From contig NC_015977.1 of NCBI RefSeq assembly GCF_000225345.1, positions 461,501 through 525,500 on the forward strand: a stretch of 64,000 nucleotides of DNA. Reading direction: 5' to 3'. A program made the position numbers and the translations under genes. Source of the DNA: Roseburia hominis A2-183. GTDB lineage: Bacteria > Bacillota > Clostridia > Lachnospirales > Lachnospiraceae. The number at the start of each line of letters is the position of its first letter. Positions within the stretch are counted from its first letter, which is position 1. A model generated the notes under the pieces. The model was not told the DNA's origin. It did no database searches and saw nothing but the letters and a program-made list of their open reading frames with translations. Below, one piece after another: positions 44,538 through 53,706 of this stretch.

Positions 44538-44780
44538 ATGAGACTGGATAAATTTTTAAAAGTGTCCCGGCTGATCAAGAGACGCACAGTGGCGAATGAA
44601 GCTTGTGACGCCGGCCGTGTGATGGTCAACGGCAAACCGGCGAAGGCTTCCGTGAATGTAAAAGTCGGCGACATTATTGAGATCGGTTTTGGAACGAAGA
44701 CCGTGAAAGTTCGCGTGCTGGATCTGCAGGATACGACGAAAAAGGAAGAAGCCAAGGATTTGTTTGAATATGTATCATAA
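44538..44780 (+). CDS. rqcP: S4-domain RNA-binding protein RqcP
   Basis: 80 residues, one S4 domain (MRLDKFLKVSRLIKRRTVAN, then DAGRVMVNGKPAKAS). In Bacillus this protein (YabO) helps RqcH add alanine tails to stalled peptides on the large ribosomal subunit. It starts at the ATG at 44538 after AAGGAGAAGAAG. The order rqcP-yabP-yabQ-divIC is as in Bacillus. Confidence 0.93.
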   Translation: MRLDKFLKVSRLIKRRTVANEACDAGRVMVNGKPAKASVNVKVGDIIEIGFGTKTVKVRVLDLQDTTKKEEAKDLFEYVS

Positions 44781-44784
44781 TATG

Positions 44785-44835
44785 AAAAACCTCCCATATA
44801 CTTTCTAATAGAAAAGGAAAGCGGGAGGTTTTTTT
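44785..44835 (+). terminator. Terminator-like hairpin overlapping the yabP ribosome site
   Basis: AAAAACCTCCC (44785-44795) pairs with GGGAGGTTTTTTT (44823-44835), and the yabP ATG follows the last T. The only ribosome site for yabP, GGGAGG, is inside the 3' arm. Confidence 0.8.
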
Positions 44836-45129
44836 ATGGAGGAAAAGAATTATAATAATACGGCAAAATCACATAAGGTCCTGCTGGTAAACCGGGGAAA
44901 CGGCGCGTTTTCCGGTGTTGTGGATGTGCTGTCTTTTGATGTGGCGGAGATTCTGCTCGAGACGGAACTGGGGATGCTGCTCATCAAGGGACAGGATCTG
45001 CACGTGAACCGACTGAGCCTGGAAAAAGGGGAAGTGGATATTGAGGGACGGATTGATTCCCTGACCTATTCGGATGTCAAAACGGCGGGAAAACAGGCGG
45101 AATCTCTTCTGGGAAGGCTGTTCCGGTAG
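44836..45129 (+). CDS. yabP: Sporulation protein YabP
   Basis: 97 residues, typical YabP length. The core GVVDVLSFDVAEILLETELG followed by GMLLIKGQDLHVNRLSLEKG is characteristic. In Bacillus it is needed for spore cortex formation, made in the mother cell. Its stop is directly followed by the yabQ start, so the two are translated together. Confidence 0.92.
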   Translation: MEEKNYNNTAKSHKVLLVNRGNGAFSGVVDVLSFDVAEILLETELGMLLIKGQDLHVNRLSLEKGEVDIEGRIDSLTYSDVKTAGKQAESLLGRLFR

Positions 45130-45582
45130 ATGGCGGTAAGCACATCAATCTATCAGGAACTGCTGTTTCTCGGGAGCTCTGTGCTGGTAGGAATGGGACT
45201 TTTCTTTCTCTATGATATCCTGCGCATTTTCCGCCGGATTCTTCCGCACGGAAATATCTGGATCGGCGTGGAGGATTTTCTGTACTGGATCATTTTTACA
45301 GGCGTGGTCTTTGTCCTTTTATACCGGGAAAATGACGGCATGGTGCGCGGGTTTGCGTTTGGCGGTCTGCTGGTCGGAATGGCGTGTTATTATCTGCTGC
45401 TCAGCCGCCTGATCGTGCACTGTCAGGTGTGGATCTGGAAAAAAATACTGGGAATTATTGGAAAAGTGCTGGGATTTTTCGTGCGTCCGGTGTGGAAAAC
45501 CTTAAAAAAAGTTGGGGCATTTTGTGGAAAACGATTGAAAAAGTTTGTGAGAGCGGTTAAAATAGGTTTATGTAAACTGTAA
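45130..45582 (+). CDS. yabQ: Spore cortex biosynthesis protein YabQ
   Basis: 150 residues with about three membrane spans in the first 100 residues (near residues 12-32, 45-65 and 75-92) and a basic tail. YabQ is needed for cortex synthesis in Bacillus spores. The ATG immediately follows the yabP stop codon. Confidence 0.9.
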   Translation: MAVSTSIYQELLFLGSSVLVGMGLFFLYDILRIFRRILPHGNIWIGVEDFLYWIIFTGVVFVLLYRENDGMVRGFAFGGLLVGMACYYLLLSRLIVHCQVWIWKKILGIIGKVLGFFVRPVWKTLKKVGAFCGKRLKKFVRAVKIGLCKL

Positions 45583-45616
45583 ATTGCTACACAGATGCAG
45601 GAAATGAGGGACAGGA

Positions 45617-45919
45617 ATGGCAGCAAAGAAGAGAAAATCAAATCGGAATAACAGGGCGGGCAAGATCTGTATCAGCATGATTCTGGTTGTATTTGCAGCG
45701 GCAATGTCTGTCCAGATTGTAAAAGCTTATCAGAAAGATCAGGAGTACGCCAGAAAGCAGGAACAGCTGGAGGTGCAGCTTCAGGATGAGACGGCAAGGC
45801 AGGAGGAACTTCAGAATTACCAGTCCTATACACAGTCCCAGGAGTATGTGGAGGATATTGCGAAGAGCAAACTGGGACTAGCCTATGACAATGAGATTAT
45901 ATTTAAGGAAGAACCTTAA
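45617..45919 (+). CDS. divIC: Septum formation initiator (DivIC/FtsB family)
   Basis: 100 residues: a basic N-terminus, one membrane span (KICISMILVVFAAAMSVQIV), a coiled coil (residues about 45-75) and a C-terminal YVEDIAKSKLGLAYDNEIIF segment. It links FtsL to the septal cell-wall machinery. GAGGGACAGG precedes the ATG. A terminator follows. Confidence 0.92.
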   Translation: MAAKKRKSNRNNRAGKICISMILVVFAAAMSVQIVKAYQKDQEYARKQEQLEVQLQDETARQEELQNYQSYTQSQEYVEDIAKSKLGLAYDNEIIFKEEP

Positions 45920-45941
45920 GAACATAAGAATGACAGAATAA

Positions 45942-45987
45942 AAGGAGCCTTACCCGGAGAGATCATCCCGGATAAGGCTTCTTTTTT
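45942..45987 (+). terminator. Terminator between divIC and the aldo/keto reductase
   Basis: AGCCTTACCCGG/CCGGATAAGGCT and TTCTTTTTT. The convergent gene begins within a few bases, and the stem could serve both directions. Confidence 0.85.
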
Positions 45988-45992
45988 GGCTG

Positions 45993-46985
45993 TTAAAGTG
46001 TAATCTGATCGATCGCGTCGAGTTCTTCTGGCGTAAAGGAAGTATGTCCGACAATGGCGATATTGTCGAGAATCTGTTCCGGGCGGGAAGCACCAATCAG
46101 CACGCTGGTCACGTCACCGTCCTTTAAGATCCAGCTTAATGCCATCTCCGCGAGCGTCTGTCCACGCTTTTTGGCAAGCTCATTGAGAGCGCGGATCTGT
46201 GAGAGACGCTCCGGCGTAAGTGCGGTCTCCTTGAGGAAACGTCCGTCGGTCGCGATGCGGCTGTCAGCCGGAATACCGTTTAAATAGCGGTCGGTGAGCA
46301 TGCCCTGTGCCAGCGGTGAAAAGGCGATAATGCCTCTTTGCAGCCTTCTGGCAGTATCTTTCAAACCGTTTTTCTCGATCGTGCGGTCAAAGATGGAGTA
46401 GCGGTTCTGGTTGATGATAAACGGGCACTTCAAGTCGTTTAGAATCGCACATGCACGTTCCAGTGTCGGACCGTCATAGTTGGACAGACCGACATAGAGT
46501 GCCTTTCCGCTTTTGACAATGGAATCGAGAGCGCCCATCGTCTCTTCGAGCGGTGTCTCAGGATCCATGCGGTGATGATAAAAAATATCCACATAATCCA
46601 GCCCCAGGCGCTTTAAGCTGGCGTCCAGGCTTGCGATGAGGTACTTGCGGCTGCCCCAGTTGCCGTAAGGTCCCGGCCACATATCGTAGCCGGCTTTGGT
46701 GCTGATTAGAAGCTCGTCCCGGTACGCAGAAAAGTCGTCCCGCAGGATTTGTCCCAGGTTGCGCTCTGCGCTGCCGTAAGCGGGACCGTAATTGTTCGCA
46801 AGATCAAAATGCGTGATACCGTTATCAAAAGCGGTGCGGCACATTGCCTTCATGTTGTCATAATGTCCGGTGTCCCCAAAATTGTGCCAGAAACCGAGAG
46901 AAACCATTGGAAGCTTTAAACCGCTGGCGCCGCAGCGATTGTACTGCATGGTATCATAGCGGCTTTCTTTTGCCATATAACCCAT
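45993..46985 (-). CDS. Aldo/keto reductase, YghZ-like
   Basis: 330 residues. Catalytic residues appear as FDLANNYGPAYG (Asp and Tyr), LISTKAGYDMWP (Lys) and DIFYHHRMDPETP (His). The sequence resembles L-glyceraldehyde-3-phosphate reductase YghZ and the methylglyoxal-active members. Start at the ATG at 46985 after AAAGGAGATTTTCTT. It interrupts the usual divIC-spoIIE neighbourhood on the opposite strand. Confidence 0.92.
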   Translation of the reverse strand: MGYMAKESRYDTMQYNRCGASGLKLPMVSLGFWHNFGDTGHYDNMKAMCRTAFDNGITHFDLANNYGPAYGSAERNLGQILRDDFSAYRDELLISTKAGYDMWPGPYGNWGSRKYLIASLDASLKRLGLDYVDIFYHHRMDPETPLEETMGALDSIVKSGKALYVGLSNYDGPTLERACAILNDLKCPFIINQNRYSIFDRTIEKNGLKDTARRLQRGIIAFSPLAQGMLTDRYLNGIPADSRIATDGRFLKETALTPERLSQIRALNELAKKRGQTLAEMALSWILKDGDVTSVLIGASRPEQILDNIAIVGHTSFTPEELDAIDQITL

Positions 46986-47148
46986 AAGAAAATCTCCTTT
47001 CATATCATGGTGGCTATGCTTTTGCGTACATTATAACACCGGCATGAAAAAATGTGGTAGAGGAATATTTCTGGATGAACTTCCTAAAAGGCACGAAGCG
47101 CTTCAAAGTCCATGAAACAGACAATGGAACCGATATTTTGGCGAAAAG

Positions 47149-47203
47149 TTTTTCAAAAGGGGTCCTTCCTTTGACAAAGATTTTCCGGGAACAACCCTAT
47201 AAT
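47149..47203 (+). promoter_or_regulatory. spoIIE promoter with long spacer and a Spo0A box
   Basis: TTGACA (47171-47176) and TATAAT (47198-47203) are 21 bases apart, and TGGCGAA (47149-47155) fits the Spo0A box TGNCGAA just upstream. Bacillus spoIIE and spoIIG promoters are known for 21-22-bp spacers and Spo0A activation. Confidence 0.65.
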
Positions 47204-47259
47204 CGATGTCACCCGCGAAAAACACCGGGACAGACCGGAGGCGGGAATGGAGGTAGGCG

Positions 47260-49101
47260 ATGAAAAAAATGAATGCAAGACAAATGATGCTCTGTATGGC
47301 GGGAAGTGTAATGTGCAGTGTGGGCGTGATGGGGTGTTACCCTCTGGTGCCGGCGTATTTTGCGGCGCTGTATCTGGAGCGGGTCAGCGGGCCGGTGCTG
47401 CTCGGTATGATGTACATAGGAATGTTTGTGTTTATGCCGACGGCGGCAGCAGTAAAGTATGCGGTGGCGCTTGTCGTGGTGATGGGAGCAATCCGGCTCG
47501 TGGAATGGGCCAACGAGGGATGCCCCTCCTATATGGCGGGCAGTATGGCAGCGATTATTACCATGATCCTGTCGGTGGCGGGGGGACTTCTTGAATGGAA
47601 GGATCAGCCCGGAATTCTGGCGGCGGCGCTGGAGGGCGCGTTTATATTGGGAGCCGTGATTCTTTTTAACCGTGCCCTGCATATGATATTACACTGGGGA
47701 AGAAAGGCGGGGGTGCCGGAGCGGCCGGATGGAGGAAGAGAGGAGCGGCTGCTGGGGTATGCGGAATCGTTTCAGGGCTTGTCCCAGGTTTTTCACAGTA
47801 TGAGTGCCGCACATCAGAACGGTGCGGCGGAGGAACTGGGACAGATACAGAACGAGCTGACTGGAAAGATCTGCGCGTCGTGTGACGCGTGTGCAGTCTG
47901 CTGGGAGAGAGATCCTGCACCCTTATACGGCGCGCTGTCGGGGATCCTTTCCGCGATCTGGAACGGAGAGACTCCCGGGGAGGAGAAAAAGCAGGAGCTT
48001 GTACAGTATTGCAGGCACAGCAGCGATATGGTGGAGGAGGCGGTGCGCGTCTTTGAGCGCGTCAGCTTAAACCGGGCATGGTACCAGAGACTGGTGGAGA
48101 ACCGGGAGGTGATAGCGGAACAGCTGGATGCGATGGCGTATATCATGCAGGACTGCGCCAGGGAGGAAAAAATTCTGGACGTGGGGGAACGCCATGTCCT
48201 CTCGGAGATTCAATACCGTGCGAAGGAGCAGGGGATTGTGGTGGAAGAACTGCACCTGATCGAGGCGGTGGACGGAAGGATCCGGATTGACGCAGTGCTA
48301 AAAAGCCGGCTGGGAGGCTGTGTCGCGGTGAAGACATTTCTGACGCTCTCCGGCGCCGTGCTTGGAAAAAAGCTCCGGACAACCGCGGATGCGCGGACGT
48401 TTATTGCAAAGGAGCCGTTCCGGTTCCTGATCTACGAGGACACCGCATACCGGAGCGTGCAGGGAATTGCGCGGGTGAAGAAGGATGAGGCAAAAATTTC
48501 AGGCGACAACTTTTCTTTTCTGGAACTCGAGCGAGGGGAAATGCTGCTTGGACTGTCGGACGGCATGGGCTCCGGGAGCAGTGCCTGCAAGGAGAGCGAG
48601 ATGGTGCTGGATCTTGTGGAACGTTTTCTGGAAGCAGGGTTTTCCCTGGAGACGGCAATACGCATGATGAATTCGGCGATGGTGATGAAAGGGGAAAATG
48701 ACATCTACTCCACGTTAGACCTCTGCATGGTGAACCTGTACAGCGGTATGGCACGCCTGTACAAGGTGGGAGCGGCGGCTGCATTTATCCGGCGGGAGGA
48801 TGAGGTGGAGTGCATTGCATCGGAAAATCTGCCGGTGGGGGCGCGTGCGCACCTGGATGCAAAACCGAGGGAGATACAGCTGAACGACGGTGATTTTATT
48901 GTCATGGTGACGGATGGTGTGTTAGAATACTTACATGTTCCGAAGCCGGAGGAGACGATGCGGGAAATGATTCTCAGTATCAAAACCAACAATCCGGGAA
49001 TTCTGGCAAAAAAGATTATGGACAGAGTGATGCTTTTTACCGGCGGGCGCGCACAGGACGATATGACGGTACTTGCGGCGTGCATCTGGAAAAAGGCATA
49101 G
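47260..49101 (+). CDS. spoIIE: Stage II sporulation protein E (PP2C phosphatase)
   Basis: 613 residues, shorter than Bacillus SpoIIE (about 830). Only about four to five membrane spans appear in residues 10-150, against about ten in Bacillus. The C-terminal PP2C domain has LLGLSDGMGSGSSACKESEM, VMVTDGVLEYLHVPK and AQDDMTVLAACIW metal sites. It dephosphorylates SpoIIAA in the forespore to release sigma F. GGAGGTAGGCG precedes the ATG. Next to tilS-hpt-ftsH as in Bacillus. Confidence 0.93.
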   Translation: MKKMNARQMMLCMAGSVMCSVGVMGCYPLVPAYFAALYLERVSGPVLLGMMYIGMFVFMPTAAAVKYAVALVVVMGAIRLVEWANEGCPSYMAGSMAAIITMILSVAGGLLEWKDQPGILAAALEGAFILGAVILFNRALHMILHWGRKAGVPERPDGGREERLLGYAESFQGLSQVFHSMSAAHQNGAAEELGQIQNELTGKICASCDACAVCWERDPAPLYGALSGILSAIWNGETPGEEKKQELVQYCRHSSDMVEEAVRVFERVSLNRAWYQRLVENREVIAEQLDAMAYIMQDCAREEKILDVGERHVLSEIQYRAKEQGIVVEELHLIEAVDGRIRIDAVLKSRLGGCVAVKTFLTLSGAVLGKKLRTTADARTFIAKEPFRFLIYEDTAYRSVQGIARVKKDEAKISGDNFSFLELERGEMLLGLSDGMGSGSSACKESEMVLDLVERFLEAGFSLETAIRMMNSAMVMKGENDIYSTLDLCMVNLYSGMARLYKVGAAAAFIRREDEVECIASENLPVGARAHLDAKPREIQLNDGDFIVMVTDGVLEYLHVPKPEETMREMILSIKTNNPGILAKKIMDRVMLFTGGRAQDDMTVLAACIWKKA

Positions 49102-49131
49102 AATAGAATGTGAAACGATAGAGGAAATGCG

Positions 49132-50571
49132 ATGCAGAAGAAAGGAATGGAACTGGAGGGGCTTGTTAAATCCGGGGATGTGGTGCTTGCGGGCGTCTCC
49201 GGAGGAGCGGACTCGGTATGTCTGCTGCTTATGCTGCTTGAGTACCGGAAGCACTGCGATTTTCTCCTGGAGGCGGTGCACGTGGAACACGGGATCCGGG
49301 GAGAGGCCAGCAGGAGAGACGCCGCGTTTGTTAAAAGGCTTTGCGAAAAGCGGGGCGTTTGCTGCAGGATTTATCCGGTGGATGTCCCGGCGTATGCCAA
49401 GGGACACGGCCTCGGCGTTGAGGAGGCGGCGAGGAAGCTCCGCTATGAGTGCTTCAGGGAGGCAGCAGAGGACTATGACGGCAGACCGGTGAAGATCGCG
49501 CTCGCGCATCATGCGGATGATAATGCGGAGACCATGCTGTTCCGGCTGATCCGGGGGAGCGGAATCCACGGACTCTACGGTATGCGCCCGGCGCGCAGGC
49601 TCGCGGAGGGTGTCACGGTGATCCGTCCGCTGCTTGGAATGGAGAGAGCGGAGATCGAGGCGTATCTTAAGGCACAGGGACAGCCTTACTGCCGGGATGC
49701 GACCAATGAGGATACCGACTACAGCAGAAACCGGATTCGCCATAAGGTGATGCCGGAATTAAAAGCGGTGAATACGGGGGCGGTGCATCATATGATGCAG
49801 AGCGCACAGATGTTAATGGAATTGTCGGATTACCTGGAGGAAGAGACGCGCCGGGCGACGGAGCGTGTGTGCCGTGACACCCCGGATGCCTGTGTGATCG
49901 ATGCGGTTCTTTTTTCAGAATATCCCGCACTTTTAATCCGGGAAGTACTGCTTGTGACGCTGCAAAAAGTGGCGGGCAGCAACCGTGACATCGGAAGTGT
50001 GCATGTAGAAGAACTGTGCACACTGTATACAAGACAGGTCGGCCGTGTGATCTGCCTGCCCTACGGCGTGCGTGCGGAGCGTGTGTATGAGGGAATCCGG
50101 CTGTACAGGGAAGAGCCGGCGGTTGATATGGAACGGGAGAGCATTGAGGTTACCGGGGAGATGCTTTCGCGCGCAGAAAAGGAAGAGGTGGTGCTTGCGC
50201 TGCCGGATGGCAGACTGCACCTGCGGATACGTGATTTTTCGGGGAATATGCAGGAAATCCCGAAAAAAACATATACGAAATGGTTTGATTATGGTAAAAT
50301 AAAATCTGGTCTGCGGCTGCGCAGAAGAGAGAGCGGCGATTACCTGATGATAGATGCTGCCGGACATACCAAGAAGCTGAAGGAATATTTTGTCAATGAG
50401 AAGATTCCGGCGGCGAAGAGAGACGCTATATGGCTTCTGGCAACGGGATCCGAGATCCTGTGGGTGGCAGGCGGGCGCATCGGCGCCGGCTGCAAAGTCG
50501 GAGAGAATACAGAAAAGATATTAGAAGTACGGTTAAGTGGAGGAAACGATTGTGAAGATCAAGAAAATTAA
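49132..50571 (+). CDS. tilS: tRNA(Ile)-lysidine synthase
   Basis: 479 residues. The PP-loop ATP motif AGVSGGADSVCLLLM, the HHADDNAETMLFRLIRGSG segment, and a C-terminal substrate-binding region ending in LWVAGGRIG. It makes lysidine at the wobble position of tRNA-Ile. AGAGGAAATGCG before the ATG. The hpt gene overlaps its end by 20 bases. Confidence 0.95.
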   Translation: MQKKGMELEGLVKSGDVVLAGVSGGADSVCLLLMLLEYRKHCDFLLEAVHVEHGIRGEASRRDAAFVKRLCEKRGVCCRIYPVDVPAYAKGHGLGVEEAARKLRYECFREAAEDYDGRPVKIALAHHADDNAETMLFRLIRGSGIHGLYGMRPARRLAEGVTVIRPLLGMERAEIEAYLKAQGQPYCRDATNEDTDYSRNRIRHKVMPELKAVNTGAVHHMMQSAQMLMELSDYLEEETRRATERVCRDTPDACVIDAVLFSEYPALLIREVLLVTLQKVAGSNRDIGSVHVEELCTLYTRQVGRVICLPYGVRAERVYEGIRLYREEPAVDMERESIEVTGEMLSRAEKEEVVLALPDGRLHLRIRDFSGNMQEIPKKTYTKWFDYGKIKSGLRLRRRESGDYLMIDAAGHTKKLKEYFVNEKIPAAKRDAIWLLATGSEILWVAGGRIGAGCKVGENTEKILEVRLSGGNDCEDQEN

Positions 50572-51082
50572 CGTTCATCTCACAGAGGAACAGATTGAGC
50601 AGAGAGTAAGAGAGTTGGGAGCCGAGATCAGCAAGGTGTACGGAGATGAGCCGGTATGTCTGATCTGTATTTTGAAGGGATCGGTATTTTTTACCTGCGA
50701 ACTGGCAAAGCGTATTACTTCACCGGTTGAGATAGAGTTTATGTCGGTATCCAGCTATGGATCAGGCACAAGTTCCAGCGGCGTGGTGCGTATCGTAAAT
50801 GATCTTGGAACCAGTATTGAAGGCAAGAATGTGCTGGTAATTGAGGACATCATCGATTCCGGCAGAACTTTAAGCTATTTGTTGGAGAATTTGAAGACAA
50901 GAAATCCGAAGACACTCAGACTGTGTACGCTTCTGGATAAGCCGGACCGGAGAGTGGTGGATGTCAATGTGGATTATGTGGGATTTGTCATTCCGGATGA
51001 ATTTGTGGTAGGATACGGTCTCGACTATGACCAGAAGTACCGCAATCTGCCGTATATCGGATTTGTTGAGATAGAGGAATAA
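50552..51082 (+). CDS. hpt: Hypoxanthine phosphoribosyltransferase
   Basis: 176 residues. The PRPP-binding motif NVLVIEDIIDSGRTLSYLLE near residue 100 and the GFVIPDEFVVGYGLDYDQKY ending are typical. It salvages hypoxanthine and guanine. I choose the GTG at 50552, because GGAGG at 50540 is the ribosome site; the earlier in-frame GTG at 50537 would overlap it. Confidence 0.94.
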   Translation: MKIKKINVHLTEEQIEQRVRELGAEISKVYGDEPVCLICILKGSVFFTCELAKRITSPVEIEFMSVSSYGSGTSSSGVVRIVNDLGTSIEGKNVLVIEDIIDSGRTLSYLLENLKTRNPKTLRLCTLLDKPDRRVVDVNVDYVGFVIPDEFVVGYGLDYDQKYRNLPYIGFVEIEE

Positions 51083-51094
51083 AGGAGAAATCGA

Positions 51095-52924
51095 TTGAAT
51101 AGTAAGAGAAGCAGTTACAGAGGATTTGGCATCTATCTGCTCCTGATACTTGCCATCATAGGTATCTGGTATTGGATGGACGGAAACACGTCAACCAACA
51201 GTTACACGCGGGCACAGTTTGAGACTGCGGTTGCAGATGGAAATGTTGCACAGCTGAAGATTGTACCGAACCGCGGCGAGGTGCCGACCGGTAATGTATA
51301 CATTACATTTAAGGACTCCTCGACACAGGTTCTGGCGGTAAACGATGTAAATGATATAGAAGATTATCTGCGCGATCAGCAGTTTACGTCTTACACCGTG
51401 GAGAATCCGCCGGAGCAGAGCTGGATCGTGACGATACTTCCGTATCTGATTATTTTTGCGGCGATGTTCATTTTCTTCATGATTATGACCAATCAGGCGG
51501 CTGCCAATTCCGGCGGCGGCGGTAAGATGATGAACTTCGGCAAGAGCCGCGCAAAGCTCATGACAGATGACCCGGCAAAGCGGGTGACATTTGCCAATGT
51601 GGCAGGTCTGAAAGAGGAAAAGGAAGAGCTTGAGGAGATCGTGGATTTCCTGCGTGCCCCGAAGAAGTATACCAAGCTTGGCGCGCGTATTCCAAAGGGT
51701 GTTCTTCTCGTGGGACCTCCGGGAACCGGTAAGACACTTCTGGCAAAGGCGATTGCCGGTGAGGCAGGCGTGCCGTTCTTTAGTATTTCCGGTTCGGATT
51801 TTGTGGAGATGTTTGTTGGCGTCGGCGCTTCGCGTGTCCGTGATCTGTTTGAGGAAGCCAAGAAAAATGCGCCGTGTATCGTGTTTATCGATGAGATCGA
51901 TGCTGTCGCAAGACGGCGTGGTACCGGTATGGGCGGCGGTCACGATGAGCGCGAGCAGACATTGAACCAGATGCTCGTTGAGATGGACGGTTTCGGTGTC
52001 AATGAGGGAATTATCGTTATGGCGGCGACGAACCGTGTGGATATTTTGGACCCGGCGATCATGCGTCCGGGACGTTTCGACCGGAAGGTGCATGTGGGAC
52101 GTCCGGATGTCGGCGGAAGAGAGGAGATTCTTTCCGTTCATGCGAAGAACAAGCCGCTCGGGGATGATGTCGACTTAAAACAGATCGCACAGACGACTGC
52201 GGGCTTTACCGGCGCGGATCTTGAGAATCTTCTGAATGAGGCGGCTATTATCGCAGCGAAGGAAGACCGTGCGTATATTACACAGGCGGACATCAAGAAG
52301 GCGTTTGTGAAGGTGGGAATCGGCGCGGAGAAAAAGAGCCGCGTGATCTCCGAGAAGGAAAAGCGTATCACCGCATTCCACGAATCCGGTCATGCGATTC
52401 TGTTCCATCTGCTTCCGGATGTCGGTCCGGTCTATTCCGTATCGATCATTCCGACGGGAGCGGGAGCTGCCGGTTACACGATGCCGCTGCCGGAGCGTGA
52501 CGACATGTTCAACACGAAAGGCAAGATGCTGCAGGATATTATCGTATCTCTGGGAGGACGTGTGGCGGAGGAACTTGTATTTGATGACATCACGACAGGG
52601 GCATCTCAGGACATCAAGCAGGCGACCCGGATGGCAAAGGATATGGTCACAAAATACGGAATGTCAGAGAACATTGGTCTGATCTGCTACGACAATGACG
52701 ACGATGAGGTATTTATCGGCAGAGACCTGGCGCACACGAGAGGCTATGGAGAGGGCGTTGCGACCACCATTGACCTGGAAGTGAAGCGGATCATTGACGA
52801 ATGTTATGAAAAAGCGAAGCAGATGATTGCGGAGCACCGCGACGTGCTGGATGCCTGCGCGAATCTTCTGCTGGAGAAGGAAAAAATCAGCCAGCAGGAG
52901 TTTGAGGAATTGTTTGAGCAGTAA
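51095..52924 (+). CDS. ftsH: ATP-dependent zinc metalloprotease FtsH
   Basis: 609 residues. Two N-terminal membrane spans (about residues 9-26 and 110-132), an AAA+ domain with [13 protein letters not shown] and [13 protein letters not shown] plus the pore segment [14 protein letters not shown], and the protease with [11 protein letters not shown] (zinc motif HExxH). Degrades membrane and regulatory proteins. TTG start at 51095 after AAAGGAGAAATCGA. Follows hpt by 12 bases. Confidence 0.97.
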   Translation: MNSKRSSYRGFGIYLLLILAIIGIWYWMDGNTSTNSYTRAQFETAVADGNVAQLKIVPNRGEVPTGNVYITFKDSSTQVLAVNDVNDIEDYLRDQQFTSYTVENPPEQSWIVTILPYLIIFAAMFIFFMIMTNQAAANSGGGGKMMNFGKSRAKLMTDDPAKRVTFANVAGLKEEKEELEEIVDFLRAPKKYTKLGARIPKGVLLVGPPGTGKTLLAKAIAGEAGVPFFSISGSDFVEMFVGVGASRVRDLFEEAKKNAPCIVFIDEIDAVARRRGTGMGGGHDEREQTLNQMLVEMDGFGVNEGIIVMAATNRVDILDPAIMRPGRFDRKVHVGRPDVGGREEILSVHAKNKPLGDDVDLKQIAQTTAGFTGADLENLLNEAAIIAAKEDRAYITQADIKKAFVKVGIGAEKKSRVISEKEKRITAFHESGHAILFHLLPDVGPVYSVSIIPTGAGAAGYTMPLPERDDMFNTKGKMLQDIIVSLGGRVAEELVFDDITTGASQDIKQATRMAKDMVTKYGMSENIGLICYDNDDDEVFIGRDLAHTRGYGEGVATTIDLEVKRIIDECYEKAKQMIAEHRDVLDACANLLLEKEKISQQEFEELFEQ

Positions 52925-53120
52925 TTGTGCATAACGGCAATGAAAAAAGAAAAACCGGGCAGAAGGTACTATACAAAATGAATAAAAACGTGCACACAAA
53001 ATTGTGAAGTTTGTGCACACTTATCTGGCGGGGCATGCTATTATAATAACCGTAAAAACCCCCCAATACATTATATATAGTTTTTGCTATACCCCATAGT
53101 AAAAATACCTTCTCCTAAAA

Positions 53121-53152
53121 AGACAGCAGTTCGACAGGCTGTCTTTTTTTTA
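53121..53152 (+). terminator. Intrinsic terminator downstream of ftsH
   Basis: AGACAGC-agttcgaca-GGCTGTCT followed by TTTTTTT. The stretch between ftsH and this stem holds a TTATAA-like box near 53040 and the imperfect inverted repeat GTGCACACAAA (52990)/TTTGTGCACAC (53010), but no gene. Confidence 0.8.
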
Positions 53153-53172
53153 CCTTCTAATAAAAATATTTG

Positions 53173-53706
53173 AAATGGGATATGTTTTATTATAAGAAAC
53201 AGAGACTATCACGTTCCAGATGCAACCGGGGGCGGCAATTCTAATCGCAAAATCCAGTATTTCTAACCATGCCGCGTCGGACATCCCTGATCATCTGTGT
53301 TTTTCCAAGTTTGGAACATTCCTCGTGGTGTGTCCGCAAACCACAGACAATTTAAGGACTTTTGTGCGTGCCCCTTCGTGGCACCAGCAAACAGAACATA
53401 ACCGCGCGAAGCCGCTGTCTGAGTTGTCATCTGCCCTGTTTTCAATAGCAGATGATAACGAGTTCGGTTCGCGCGGTTTTATATTGTCTGTGAAGCGGTG
53501 CCACTAGGGGCACCAGAAAGTCCGCTCATTGTCTGCGGTTTTGCCGGACACACCACGGGGACTGTCCAAACTTGGAAAGACACAGAACCCGATGCCCGAC
53601 GCAGCACGGAAGAAATCCTCGGATTTTGCTTCAAAGAATTGCCGCCCCGGTTACATTCTGGAACTTCATATTTTCTGATATTCTCATAATAAAACGTATC
53701 CCATTT
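53173..53706. repeat. Long palindromic element, copy 3 (opposite orientation)
   Basis: Outer ends AAATGGGATATGTTTTATTAT and its complement pair over most of 21 bases. The centre (53400-53479) is bounded by AACCGCGCGA and TCGCGCGGTT. The left arm matches the right arms of copies 1 and 2, so the element is inverted relative to them. It spans the gap between the ftsH terminator and the stop codon of the convergent HD-GYP gene. Confidence 0.85.
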
